From positions 186,001-250,000 of the forward strand of contig NZ_BMUF01000008.1 in the NCBI RefSeq assembly GCF_014650055.1: a stretch of DNA of 64,000 nt, given 5' to 3'. A program made the position numbers and the translations under genes. The stretch is from Streptomyces malachitofuscus. Its GTDB lineage: Bacteria; Actinomycetota; Actinomycetes; Streptomycetales; Streptomycetaceae. Position 1 is the first letter of the stretch. Each line of letters opens with the position of its first letter. Of this stretch, positions 17,009-25,874 are shown piece after piece. The notes below the pieces were generated by a model. It was not told where the DNA came from. It searched no databases and was given only the letters and a program-made list of their open reading frames with translations.

Positions 17009-18523
17009 ATGACAGCACTCGACCTCAGCAGTCCTGTGGCCGTGGTCGGCACCGGCACCATGGGGCAGGGAATCGCCCAGGTCGCGCTCGTCGCGGGCCA
17101 TCCCGTGCGGCTGTACGACGCCGCTCCCGGGCGGGCCCGGCAGGCGGCCGACGCGATCGGCGCCCGGCTCGACCGTCTGGTGGAGAAGGAGCGCCTGACC
17201 GTCGCCGAGCGGGACGCGGCGCGCGCCCGTCTGCAACCCGTCGAGGAGCTCACCGGACTCGCCGGCTGCTCCCTGGTCGTCGAGGCGGTCCTGGAGCGTC
17301 TCGACGTCAAGCAGGAGCTGTTCCGCGCGCTGGAGGACGTCGTCTCCGACGACTGCCTGCTGGCCACCAACACCTCCTCCCTGTCGGTCACCGCGATCGG
17401 CGGGGCTCTGCGGCTGCCCGGCCGCTTCGTGGGCCTGCACTTCTTCAACCCCGCGCCGCTGCTGCCGCTCGTCGAGGTCGTCTCCGGGTTCGCCACCGAC
17501 GTCACGAGCGCCACGCGCGCGTACGAGACCGCCCGTGCCTGGGGCAAGACGCCCGTGGCCTGCGCCGACACCCCCGGTTTCATCGTCAACCGCGTCGCCC
17601 GGCCCTTCTACGCCGAGGCCTTCGCGGTGTACGAGTCCCAGGGCGCCGACCCGGCCACCATCGACGCGGTGCTGCGCGAGTGCGGCGGTTTCCGGATGGG
17701 CGCCTTCGAGCTGACCGACCTCATCGGCCAGGACGTCAACGAGTCCGTCACCCATTCCGTGTGGCAGTCCTTCTTCCAGGACGTGCGCTTCGCCCCATCG
17801 CTCGCCCAGCGCCGGCTGGTCGAGTCCGGGCGCCTCGGCCGCAAGACCGGACACGGCTGGTACGACCACGGCGACGGCGCCGAGCGCCCCGAACCGCACA
17901 CCGCGGAGCCCGCACGGCCGCCCGCGTACGTCGTCGCCGAGGGCGATCTGGGACCCGCCTCGGAGCTGCTTGCCCTGATCCGTGAGGCGGGCATCGAGGT
18001 GCGCGAGGAGGAGGAGGACGAGGGCACCCGCCTGGTGCTGCCGAGCGGGGGCCGGCTGGTGCTCGCCGACGGGCAGACCTCCGTGGAGTTCCGGGACGTC
18101 GTCTACTTCGACCTCGCCCTGGACTACCGCGCGGCCACCCGCATCGCCCTGTCCCACTGCCAGGACACCTCCGCGCGGACCGTTGCCGAGGCCACCGGGC
18201 TGTTCCAGGCGCTGGGCAAGAACGTCAGCGTCATCGGGGACGTCCCCGGGATGATCGTCGCGCGGACGGTGGCCCGGATCATCGACCTCGCGGTCGAGGC
18301 CGTCGCCAAAGGCGTCGCCACCGAGGAGGACGTCGACACCGCGATGCGGCTGGGTGTGAACTACCCCCTCGGGCCCTTCGAGTGGAGCCGCCGCCTCGGC
18401 CGCGGCTGGGCCGGCGCCCTGCTGGACGAGATGCACGAGATCGACCGGTCCGGCCGCTACGCGCCCTCCCTCGCGCTCTACCAGTACGCGTGCGCCGCGC
18501 GCGAGAGGGAGGACACCCCGTGA
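17009..18523 (+). CDS. paaH: 3-hydroxyacyl-CoA dehydrogenase (PaaH-like)
   Basis: 504 residues. The NAD-binding motif VVGTGTMGQGIAQVAL is at residues 10-25 and the catalytic region carries FFNPAPLLPLVEVV. After the first C-terminal dimerisation domain (to about residue 285) the protein continues with a second 3HCDH domain (ARTVARIIDLAVEAV, LGVNYPLGPFEW), the long two-domain architecture known for PaaH. It oxidises the 3-hydroxyadipyl-CoA intermediate. The stop is next to the TetR start, and the shared operator upstream ties it to the paa regulon. Confidence 0.9.
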   Translation: MTALDLSSPVAVVGTGTMGQGIAQVALVAGHPVRLYDAAPGRARQAADAIGARLDRLVEKERLTVAERDAARARLQPVEELTGLAGCSLVVEAVLERLDVKQELFRALEDVVSDDCLLATNTSSLSVTAIGGALRLPGRFVGLHFFNPAPLLPLVEVVSGFATDVTSATRAYETARAWGKTPVACADTPGFIVNRVARPFYAEAFAVYESQGADPATIDAVLRECGGFRMGAFELTDLIGQDVNESVTHSVWQSFFQDVRFAPSLAQRRLVESGRLGRKTGHGWYDHGDGAERPEPHTAEPARPPAYVVAEGDLGPASELLALIREAGIEVREEEEDEGTRLVLPSGGRLVLADGQTSVEFRDVVYFDLALDYRAATRIALSHCQDTSARTVAEATGLFQALGKNVSVIGDVPGMIVARTVARIIDLAVEAVAKGVATEEDVDTAMRLGVNYPLGPFEWSRRLGRGWAGALLDEMHEIDRSGRYAPSLALYQYACAAREREDTP

Positions 18524-19110
18524 CCACCGCCAAGCGCGACACGTACACCCCGGAGACGCTGCTGAGCGTCGCCGTCCAGGTGTTCAACGAACGCGGCTAC
18601 GACGGCACCTCCATGGAGCACCTCTCCAAGGCCGCCGGCATCTCCAAGTCGTCGATCTACCACCATGTGGCCGGCAAGGAGGAGCTGCTGCGCCGCGCGG
18701 TGAGCCGGGCGCTGGACGGGCTCTTCGGCATCCTCGACGAGGAGCGGGCGGACGCGGGGCGCGCGGCCGAACGGCTGGAGTACGTCGTACGGCGCATGGT
18801 CGAGGTCCTCATCGCCGAGCTTCCCTATGTGACGCTGCTGCTGCGGGTGCGCGGCAACACGGACACCGAGCGCTGGGCGCTGGAGCGGCGGCGCGAGTTC
18901 GACCACCGGGTGGCCGCGCTGCTGAAGGCCGCGGCGGCCGACGGCGACGTGCGCGAGGACATAGAGGTGCGCCTGGTGACCCGGCTGGTCTTCGGCATGA
19001 TCAACTCGATTGTGGAGTGGTACCGGCCGGACGGACGCGGCATGAACGAGCGCGAGGTGGCCGACGCGGTGACGCAGCTGGCCTTCGGCGGGCTGCGCAA
19101 AGCGGGCTGA
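18520..19110 (+). CDS. paaR: TetR-family regulator, probable PaaR
   Basis: 196 residues with an N-terminal HTH (SMEHLSKAAGISKSSIYHHV) and a TetR_C core. GTG 18520 overlaps the paaH stop, so regulator and enzyme are co-expressed. In phenylacetate regulons of this type the TetR repressor is released by phenylacetyl-CoA. The identical palindromes at 11972 and 16938 are its likely targets; this is inferred from position and symmetry. Confidence 0.82.
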   Translation: MTTAKRDTYTPETLLSVAVQVFNERGYDGTSMEHLSKAAGISKSSIYHHVAGKEELLRRAVSRALDGLFGILDEERADAGRAAERLEYVVRRMVEVLIAELPYVTLLLRVRGNTDTERWALERRREFDHRVAALLKAAAADGDVREDIEVRLVTRLVFGMINSIVEWYRPDGRGMNEREVADAVTQLAFGGLRKAG

Positions 19111-19161
19111 AAACGTTCCGTCCCGGCCGGGCGGCCGGCCCCCTCCGGCGGGCGGCCGTCT

Positions 19162-19662
19162 TCAGCCCTGCGGCTCCAGGTCCTCCTCCTCGAACACCAG
19201 CAGCGTGCGCGTGCTGAGCACCTCGGGGATCGCCTGGAGCCGGGTCAGCACCAGCTCGCGCAGCGCCCGGTTGTCGGGCGTGTGCACCAGCAGCAGTACG
19301 TCGAAGTCACCGCCCACCAGCGCGATGTGCGAGGCGCCGGGAAGCTGTCTGAGCTGCTCGCGGACCGTGCGCCAGGTGTTCTGGACGATCTTCAGGGTGA
19401 TGTACGCGGACGTCCCGTGACCGGCCCGTTCGTGGTCGACGCGGGCCCCGAAGCCCCGTATGACGCCGTCCTCGACGAGCCGGTTGATCCGCGCGTACGC
19501 GTTCGCGCGGGAGACGTGGACCCGTTCGGCGACCGAGCGTACGGACGCGCGGCCGTCCGCCTGGAGCATCCGCAGGATGTCCTGGTCGATGGCGTCCAGG
19601 GGCCGCGCGGGAGGCAGCGGCCCGATCCCCTCCTGGCCCTCGGCCATTTGTTCAGATGCCAC
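19162..19662 (-). CDS. Lrp/AsnC-family regulator (BkdR-like)
   Basis: 166 residues: winged HTH (DAIDQDILRMLQADGRASV, SRANAYARINRLVEDGVI) and a C-terminal RAM ligand-binding domain (GGDFDVLLLVHTPDNRALREL). It is divergent from the BCDH operon, the standard place of BkdR-type activators that sense branched-chain amino acids. GTG 19662 has a GGAGAGG stretch upstream; ATG 19647 is an alternative start. A 10-bp inverted repeat at 19704-19733 in the intergenic region is a candidate binding site. Confidence 0.88.
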   Translation of the reverse strand: MASEQMAEGQEGIGPLPPARPLDAIDQDILRMLQADGRASVRSVAERVHVSRANAYARINRLVEDGVIRGFGARVDHERAGHGTSAYITLKIVQNTWRTVREQLRQLPGASHIALVGGDFDVLLLVHTPDNRALRELVLTRLQAIPEVLSTRTLLVFEEEDLEPQG

Positions 19663-19703
19663 CCGCCCCCACCTCTCCGCCGTGGACGTACTGCATCCAT
19701 CTC

Positions 19704-19733
19704 AGGCTGTGGAGAACCGTTTGTCCACAGCCT
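19704..19733. repeat. Inverted repeat between lrp and the first bkd operon
   Basis: AGGCTGTGGA at 19704-19713 and TCCACAGCCT at 19724-19733 are perfect inverted arms around a 10-bp centre. The right arm overlaps a DnaA-box-like TTGTCCACAG (19721-19730). It may be an Lrp operator or a DnaA site; the sequence alone does not separate these. Confidence 0.45.
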
Positions 19734-19762
19734 GGTGCCACCCGTAGCCAAAATGTGCCGGC

Positions 19763-19782
19763 GACCGAACAATCGGTTGGTG
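19763..19782 (+). promoter_or_regulatory. Variant TetR-type palindrome before the bkd operon
   Basis: GACCGAACAATCGGTTGGTG matches the 20-bp paa operator at 16 of 20 positions with the same CCGAAC-ATCGG core. It lies about 50 bp upstream of the E1 alpha start. It could bring this operon under the phenylacetate regulator or under another TetR protein of related specificity. Confidence 0.5.
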
Positions 19783-19832
19783 AGGCGTGTCACAGACGCC
19801 GCGCCTCCGACATCCCACGAGGAGGTGCCGTC

Positions 19833-20975
19833 ATGACGGTCATGGAGCAGCGGGGGGCCTACCGGCCGACCCCGCCGCCCGCCTGGCAGCCCCGCACCGA
19901 TCCCGCGCCGCTGCTGCCGGACGCGGAGCCGTACCGCGTCCTCGGCACGGAGGCGGCCGCCAAGGCCGACCCGGAGCTGCTGCGCCGGCTGTACGCGGAG
20001 CTGGTGAAGGGCCGCCGCTACAACGCGCAGGCCACCGCCCTCACCAAGCAGGGCCGTCTCGCGGTCTACCCCTCCAGCACCGGCCAGGAGGCCTGCGAGG
20101 TCGCCGCCGCCCTCGTCCTCGAGGAGCGCGACTGGCTCTTCCCGAGCTACCGCGACACCCTCGCGGTCGTCGCGCGCGGTGTGGACCCCGTCGAGGCCCT
20201 CACCCTGCTGCGCGGCGACTGGCACACCGGCTACGACCCCTACGAGCACCGCGTGGCACCGCTGAGCACCCCGCTCGCCACCCAGCTGCCGCACGCCGTC
20301 GGTCTCGCCCACGCCGCCCGCCTCAAGGGCGACGACGTGGTCGCCCTCGCCATGGTCGGCGACGGCGGCACCAGCGAGGGCGACTTCCACGAGGCGCTGA
20401 ACTTCGCCGCCGTGTGGCAGGCACCCGTGGTCTTCCTCGTCCAGAACAACGGCTTCGCGATCTCGGTACCGCTCGCCAAGCAGACCGCGGCCCCGTCGCT
20501 GGCCCACAAGGCCGTCGGCTACGGGATGCCCGGCCGCCTGGTCGACGGCAACGACGCCGCCGCCGTGCACGAGGTGCTGTCCGACGCCGTGCGGCACGCC
20601 CGCGCGGGCGGCGGACCGACCCTGGTCGAGGCGATCACCTACCGCGTGGAGGCCCACACCAACGCCGACGACGCCACCCGCTACCGCGGCGACTCCGAGG
20701 TCGAGACCTGGAAGCAGCACGACCCGATCGCGCTGCTGGAGCGGGAGCTGACCGCGCGCGGACTGCTCGACGACGCGGGCGTCGAGACCGTCCGCCAGGA
20801 CGCCGAGACCATGGCCGCCGACCTGCGTGCCCGTATGAACCAGGACCCGGCGCTCGATCCCATGGACCTCTTCGCCCATGTCTACGCCGAGCCCACTCCC
20901 CAGCTGCTGGAGCAGCGGGAGCAGCTGCGCGCCGAGCTCGCGGCCGAGGCCGACCAGGAAGGGGCGCAGCGATGA
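19833..20975 (+). CDS. bkdA: branched-chain 2-oxo acid dehydrogenase E1 alpha (first copy)
   Basis: 380 residues. The thiamine diphosphate motif starts at GDGGTSEGDFHEALN and ends VFLVQNNG, and the phosphorylation-loop-like region AHTNADDATRYR is present. With E1 beta it decarboxylates 2-oxo acids from Val, Leu and Ile to branched acyl groups, which prime fatty acid and polyketide synthesis. ATG 19833 has AGGAGG at 19820-19825. First gene of a three-gene operon; no E3 gene follows. Confidence 0.93.
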   Translation: MTVMEQRGAYRPTPPPAWQPRTDPAPLLPDAEPYRVLGTEAAAKADPELLRRLYAELVKGRRYNAQATALTKQGRLAVYPSSTGQEACEVAAALVLEERDWLFPSYRDTLAVVARGVDPVEALTLLRGDWHTGYDPYEHRVAPLSTPLATQLPHAVGLAHAARLKGDDVVALAMVGDGGTSEGDFHEALNFAAVWQAPVVFLVQNNGFAISVPLAKQTAAPSLAHKAVGYGMPGRLVDGNDAAAVHEVLSDAVRHARAGGGPTLVEAITYRVEAHTNADDATRYRGDSEVETWKQHDPIALLERELTARGLLDDAGVETVRQDAETMAADLRARMNQDPALDPMDLFAHVYAEPTPQLLEQREQLRAELAAEADQEGAQR

Positions 20976-21976
20976 CCACGGTCGCCGCCAAGCCGGCCAC
21001 CATGGCGCAGGCCCTCACGCGCGCCATGCGCGACGCCATGGCCGCCGACCCGTCCGTGCACGTCATGGGCGAGGACGTCGGCACGCTCGGCGGTGTCTTC
21101 CGGGTCACCGACGGACTCGCCAAGGAGTTCGGCGAGGACCGCTGCACGGACACGCCGCTGGCCGAGGCGGGCATCCTGGGCACGGCCGTGGGCATGGCCA
21201 TGTACGGGCTGCGCCCGGTGGTGGAGATGCAGTTCGACGCGTTCGCCTACCCGGCGTTCGAGCAGCTCCTCTCGCACGTCGCGAAGATGCGCAACCGCAC
21301 GCGCGGGAAGATGCCGCTGCCCCTCACCATCCGCGTCCCGTACGGCGGCGGAATCGGCGGGGTCGAGCACCACAGCGACTCCTCCGAGGCGTACTACATG
21401 GCGACTCCGGGGCTCCATGTCGTCACGCCCGCGACCGTCGCGGACGCCTACGGGCTGCTGCGCGCCGCCATCGCCTCCGACGACCCGGTCGTCTTCCTGG
21501 AGCCCAAGCGGCTCTACTGGTCGAAGGACGCCTGGAACCCGGAAGAGCCGACGGCCGTTGAACCGATAGGCCGTGCGGTGGTGCGGCGCTCCGGCCGGAG
21601 CGCCACCCTCATCACCTACGGGCCGTCCGTACCCGTCTGCATGGAGGCGGCCGAGGCGGCCCGGGCCGAGGGCTGGGACCTCGAGGTGGTCGATCTGCGC
21701 TCCCTGGTGCCGTTCGACGACGAGACGGTGTGCGCCTCGGTACGGCGGACGGGACGCGCGGTCGTCGTCCACGAGTCGGGTGGCTTCGGCGGCCCGGGCG
21801 GGGAGATCGCGGCCCGGGTCACGGAGCGCTGCTTCCACCATCTGGAGGCGCCGGTGCTGCGTGTGGCCGGGTTCGACCTGCCGTATCCGCCGCCGATGCT
21901 GGAGCGCCACCACCTGCCCGGTGTGGACCGGATCCTGGACGCCGTGGGGCGCCTGCAGTGGGAGGCCGAGAGCTGA
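20972..21976 (+). CDS. bkdB: branched-chain 2-oxo acid dehydrogenase E1 beta (first copy)
   Basis: 334 residues of the transketolase C-terminal type: GEDVGTLGGVFRVTDGL near the start, RVPYGGGIGGVEHHSDS in the middle and VVDLRSLVPFD in the C-terminal domain. It completes the alpha2-beta2 E1 active site. The ATG overlaps the E1 alpha stop (ATGA). Confidence 0.94.
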   Translation: MTTVAAKPATMAQALTRAMRDAMAADPSVHVMGEDVGTLGGVFRVTDGLAKEFGEDRCTDTPLAEAGILGTAVGMAMYGLRPVVEMQFDAFAYPAFEQLLSHVAKMRNRTRGKMPLPLTIRVPYGGGIGGVEHHSDSSEAYYMATPGLHVVTPATVADAYGLLRAAIASDDPVVFLEPKRLYWSKDAWNPEEPTAVEPIGRAVVRRSGRSATLITYGPSVPVCMEAAEAARAEGWDLEVVDLRSLVPFDDETVCASVRRTGRAVVVHESGGFGGPGGEIAARVTERCFHHLEAPVLRVAGFDLPYPPPMLERHHLPGVDRILDAVGRLQWEAES

Positions 21977-23439
21977 TGGCACAGGTGCTGGAGTTCAAGC
22001 TGCCCGACCTCGGTGAGGGACTCACCGAGGCGGAGATCGTGCGCTGGCTGGTCGAGGTGGGCGACGTCGTCGCCGTGGACCAGCCGGTCGTCGAGGTCGA
22101 GACGGCCAAGGCGATGGTGGAGGTGCCCTGCCCCTACGGCGGTGTGGTCACCGCCCGGTTCGGTGCCGAGGGCACGGAACTGCCCGTCGGCGCTCCGCTG
22201 CTGACGGTCGCGGTGGGCGAGACGGCCGAGGGCCGCCCGTCCGGCGGTGCGGACACCGCCGACGCCGCACCCGCCGCGGACGCCGGGGAGACACGCGACG
22301 GTGCACCGGCCGCGGAGGGCTCCGGCAACGTCCTGGTCGGCTACGGCACCTCCGAGGCACCGGCCCGTCGACGCCGGATCCGTCCGGCGGGGCCCGTGTC
22401 CGCCGCGTCGTCCGCCGCGCCCGCCGTACCCGCGGCGAACGGGCAGCCCCGGCCCACCGGGGCGACGAGGCCCGCGGAGCCGGCCGCCCCCCGGGCCCGC
22501 ACGTCCGGGGCCGCAGACGGCCCCGTCCCCGTGATCTCCCCGCTGGTGCGCAGGCTGGCCCGGCAGAACGGTCTGGATCTGCGGGAGATGACCGGTTCCG
22601 GGCCCGACGGGCTGATCCTGCGGGCCGACGTCGAGTACGCGCTGCGCGCCGCCGCCACGCAGGGCCGCACGGGCCCCGAGGCCGGCGAACCGCGGACGCA
22701 CGCCGCCCCGGCGGCTGCCGCGCCGGCCGCCGCCCCCGAGGGCGCCCCGGCCGTCACCCGCATCCCGCTCAAGGGCATACGCGGTGCCGTCGCCGACAAG
22801 CTCTCCCGCAGCCGCACCGAGATCCCGGACGCGACCTGCTGGGTGGACGCCGACGCGACCGAACTGATGCGGACCCGCGCCGCGATGAACGCGGCCGGCG
22901 GGCCGAAGATCTCCGTCCTCGCCCTGCTGGCCCGGATCTGCACCGCCGCGCTCGCCCGTTTCCCCGAGCTCAACTCCTCGGTGGACACCGAGGCCAGGGA
23001 GATCGTCCGGTACGACGCCGTGCACCTCGGTTTCGCCGCGCAGACCGACCGGGGGCTCGTCGTCCCCGTCGTCCGGGACGCGCACACGCGGGACGCGGAG
23101 TCGCTCACTGCGGAGTTCGCCCGGCTGACCGAGGCCGCCCGGGCCGGGACGCTGACACCGGCGGAACTCACCGGCGGCACCTTCACGTTGAACAACTACG
23201 GCGTGTTCGGCGTCGACGGTTCCACACCGATCATCAACCACCCCGAGGCCGCCATGCTCGGCGTCGGCCGCATCGTCCCCAAGCCGTGGGTGCACGAGGG
23301 CGAGCTGGCGGTGCGCCAGGTCGTGCAGCTCTCGTTCACCTTCGACCACCGCGTCTGCGACGGCGGTACGGCGGGCGGCTTCCTGCGCCACGTGGCGGAC
23401 TGCGTGGAGCAACCGGCGGTGCTGCTGCGGACTCTGTGA
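21976..23439 (+). CDS. bkdC: dihydrolipoamide acyltransferase E2 (first copy)
   Basis: 487 residues. One N-terminal lipoyl domain with the lipoylated Lys45 in VETAKAM, an Ala/Pro-rich linker, a peripheral-subunit-binding domain (SPLVRRLARQNGLDL) and the catalytic acyltransferase domain with FDHRVCDGG near the C-terminus. Start and stop overlap the E1 beta stop as TGATG. It ends 37 bp before a 13-bp hairpin terminator. Confidence 0.94.
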   Translation: MAQVLEFKLPDLGEGLTEAEIVRWLVEVGDVVAVDQPVVEVETAKAMVEVPCPYGGVVTARFGAEGTELPVGAPLLTVAVGETAEGRPSGGADTADAAPAADAGETRDGAPAAEGSGNVLVGYGTSEAPARRRRIRPAGPVSAASSAAPAVPAANGQPRPTGATRPAEPAAPRARTSGAADGPVPVISPLVRRLARQNGLDLREMTGSGPDGLILRADVEYALRAAATQGRTGPEAGEPRTHAAPAAAAPAAAPEGAPAVTRIPLKGIRGAVADKLSRSRTEIPDATCWVDADATELMRTRAAMNAAGGPKISVLALLARICTAALARFPELNSSVDTEAREIVRYDAVHLGFAAQTDRGLVVPVVRDAHTRDAESLTAEFARLTEAARAGTLTPAELTGGTFTLNNYGVFGVDGSTPIINHPEAAMLGVGRIVPKPWVHEGELAVRQVVQLSFTFDHRVCDGGTAGGFLRHVADCVEQPAVLLRTL

Positions 23440-23475
23440 GTCCACCGTGCGTCCCCGGCCTCCCCGGCCGTGTCC

Positions 23476-23512
23476 GCGTGCCCCCGCGTTCCCTGTGATC
23501 GCGGGGGCACGC
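23476..23512 (+). terminator. Hairpin terminator after the first bkd operon
   Basis: GCGTGCCCCCGCG and CGCGGGGGCACGC form a perfect 13-bp stem with an 11-nt loop. It lies between the E2 stop and the GTG of the MobA-like gene, only 11 bp before the latter, so that gene needs its own short promoter or partial read-through. Confidence 0.75.
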
Positions 23513-23523
23513 ATACTCGGGGG

Positions 23524-24510
23524 GTGACCGAGTTCCAGCCGCCCGGCGATCCCTCCGGCGACCCTCCCGGGGGGCCCGCTACCGCGTACGACGCCGTCGT
23601 GCTCGCCGGCGGTGCCGCACGGCGGCTCGGCGGCGCGGACAAGCCCGGGGTGCGCGTCGGCGGACGGGCGCTGCTGGACCGGGTGCTCGCGGCCTGTGCC
23701 GACGCCCGGACCACGGTGGTCGTCGCGGGTCCCCGCCCCACCGCCCGGCCGGTGGTCTGGACCCGCGAGGAGCCCCCGGGCGGCGGCCCCCTGGCCGCGC
23801 TCGACGCCGGGCTGCGGCACATCGACGCCGACCATGTCGTCCTGCTCTCCGCCGACCTGCCCTTCCTCGAACGGCGCACCGTCGAGGCGCTGTTGGCGTC
23901 CCTGCGCCGCGGCACGGCCGACGGTGTGCTGCTGACCGACTCCGACGGCCGGGACCAGCCGCTCGTGGCCGCGTACCGGACCTCGTCCCTGCGCCGCGAA
24001 CTGACCGTGCTCACCGCACGGCACGGCGAGCTGACGGGACTTCCCCTGCGCCGGCTGACCCGCGCTCTCGGTCTCACCCGTATCTCCGACCCGGTGGCGT
24101 CCTTCGACTGCGACACCTGGGACGACATCGCCACTGCCAGGGCACGCATCAGGGAGCATGGACACGTGTTGGACGAATGGATCTCCGCAGTCAAGGACGA
24201 GCTGGGCATCGACCTGGACGTCGACACCGGCGTGCTGCTCGATCTGGCCCGCGACGCCGCCCACGGCGTGGCCAGGCCCGCCGCTCCGCTGACCACCTTC
24301 CTCGTCGGCTACGCGGCCGCCCGGGTGGGCGGCGGCCCGGACGCCGTGGCCGAGGCCGCCCGCAAGGCAGCGGCGCTCGCCGGACGCTGGGCGGACGAGG
24401 ACACCCCGGACACGGCGTCCTCCGCGGACACGGCGTCCTCCGGGGACACGGCGTCCTCTGCGGGCGCGGCGCCCGACGCCACCCCCGACACCCGCCCGGA
24501 AGCAGAATGA
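23524..24510 (+). CDS. MobA-like molybdopterin guanylyltransferase fused to DUF6457
   Basis: 328 residues. The N-terminal nucleotidyltransferase carries the signature VVLAGGAARRLGGADKP and the metal-binding LLSADLPFL, then QPLVAAYR. From about residue 215 a second small domain (LDEWISAVKDELGIDLDVDT) of the DUF6457 type follows, then a tail with a threefold DTASS repeat (24414-24468). MobA attaches GMP to molybdopterin; its neighbour MoeA supports a cofactor role. GTG 23524 is the start after the terminator hairpin; its stop overlaps moeA. Confidence 0.85.
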   Translation: MTEFQPPGDPSGDPPGGPATAYDAVVLAGGAARRLGGADKPGVRVGGRALLDRVLAACADARTTVVVAGPRPTARPVVWTREEPPGGGPLAALDAGLRHIDADHVVLLSADLPFLERRTVEALLASLRRGTADGVLLTDSDGRDQPLVAAYRTSSLRRELTVLTARHGELTGLPLRRLTRALGLTRISDPVASFDCDTWDDIATARARIREHGHVLDEWISAVKDELGIDLDVDTGVLLDLARDAAHGVARPAAPLTTFLVGYAAARVGGGPDAVAEAARKAAALAGRWADEDTPDTASSADTASSGDTASSAGAAPDATPDTRPEAE

Positions 24511-25874
24511 CCGCGCATGTCACCCGGGCCGATGAGGACGCCGATGACCTCGACGTCGAGGAGGCGCTCGCCCTCGTGAAGGAACCACGCGACCGCACCG
24601 GCGGCGACCACGCCCCCGGCGGCACCGGCCGCCCCCCACGTCACCACGCCACCGACTGGACCGAGGCACGGGCCATCGCCGAACGCGCCCCGCGCCACGG
24701 CGCCAGGCGCACCGGCCACCTGACCCCCGAGGCCGTCCCCCTCACCTCCGCCCTCGGTCTCACCCTGGCCGCCCCCCTCACCGCCCTCACCGACCTGCCC
24801 TCGTTCGACACCTCCGCGATGGACGGCTGGGCGGTCTCCGGCCCCGGCCCCTGGGGCGTACGGGAGGAAGGTGTCCTGGCCGGGCACGCCGAGCACGCAC
24901 CGCTCACCGACGGCGAGGCCGTCCGTATCGCCACCGGCGCCCGTATCCCCCCGGACACCACCGCCGTGCTCCGCAGCGAACACGGACGCACCGACGACAA
25001 GGGCCGGCTGCACGTCACCGCCGCCGACCGGGCACCGCACACCGTCAGCCACGGCCAGGACATCCGCCCCCGCGGCCAGGAGTGCCGCAGCGGCGACCAG
25101 CTGCTCCCCGTGGGCACGCTGGTGACCCCGCCCGTCCTGGGCATGGCCGCAGCCGCCGGGTACGACACGCTCATGGCCGTCCCGCGCCCCCGCGCCGCCG
25201 TGTTCGTCCTCGGGGACGAACTGCTCGGCGGTGGCCTGCCGCACGACGGGCTGATCCGGGACGCGCTGGGCCCGCTGCTGCCGCCCTGGCTCCGCGCGCT
25301 CGGTGCGGAGGTCGCCGACGTACGCCGGGTCGGGGACGACGAAGAGGCACTGCACGAGGCGATCACCGGCTGCGACGCCGATGTCGTCGTCACCACCGGA
25401 GGCACGGCCGCCGGTCCGGTCGACCATGTGCACCCCACGCTGCGCCGCATCGGCGCCGAACTTCTCGTGGACGGTGTCGCGGTGCGCCCGGGCCATCCCA
25501 TGCTCCTGGCCCGCACTCGGGAGGACCAGTACCTCGTCGGCCTGCCGGGCAACCCCCTGGCCGCCGTCTCCGGCCTGCTCACCCTCGCCGAGCCCCTCCT
25601 GCGGACCCTCGCCGCCCGCCCCGCGCCTGAGCCGTACACGCTGCCGCTGCGGGACGGGGTGCAGGGACACCCCCACGACACCCGGCTGGTCCCCGTCGCC
25701 CTGCGCGGTGACCGGGCACTGCCGCTGCTCTACAACGGTCCGGCCATGCTGCGGGGCATCGCGGCGGCCGACGCACTCGCCGTCGTACCCCCCGGCGGGT
25801 CGGGGCCCGGCGAGGAGGCGGAACTGATCGATCTGCCCTGGGCGTCCGGGGGAATCGGGGTGTGTTTCACGTGA
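24507..25874 (+). CDS. moeA: molybdopterin molybdenumtransferase MoeA
   Basis: 455 residues. Hallmarks are PSFDTSAMDGWAV in domain III, the VVTTGGTAAGP motif of the MPT-binding domain and HPMLLARTREDQYLVGLPGNP. It inserts molybdate into adenylylated molybdopterin. The N-terminal 50 residues are a charged extension not typical of MoeA. ATG 24507 overlaps the preceding stop (ATGA). The last codons are part of a parS site (25863-25878). Confidence 0.92.
   Translation: MTAHVTRADEDADDLDVEEALALVKEPRDRTGGDHAPGGTGRPPRHHATDWTEARAIAERAPRHGARRTGHLTPEAVPLTSALGLTLAAPLTALTDLPSFDTSAMDGWAVSGPGPWGVREEGVLAGHAEHAPLTDGEAVRIATGARIPPDTTAVLRSEHGRTDDKGRLHVTAADRAPHTVSHGQDIRPRGQECRSGDQLLPVGTLVTPPVLGMAAAAGYDTLMAVPRPRAAVFVLGDELLGGGLPHDGLIRDALGPLLPPWLRALGAEVADVRRVGDDEEALHEAITGCDADVVVTTGGTAAGPVDHVHPTLRRIGAELLVDGVAVRPGHPMLLARTREDQYLVGLPGNPLAAVSGLLTLAEPLLRTLAARPAPEPYTLPLRDGVQGHPHDTRLVPVALRGDRALPLLYNGPAMLRGIAAADALAVVPPGGSGPGEEAELIDLPWASGGIGVCFT

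Noticed and set aside
21616-24264. 882-codon minus-strand frame across bkd E2 and MobA-like genes
   Set aside because: Shadow frame; no recognisable domain, and the sense-strand proteins are conserved enzymes.
24414-24468. Short repeat array as CRISPR or regulatory repeat
   Set aside because: It is an in-frame repeat coding for DTASS units in the MobA-like tail; no spacers of regular length.
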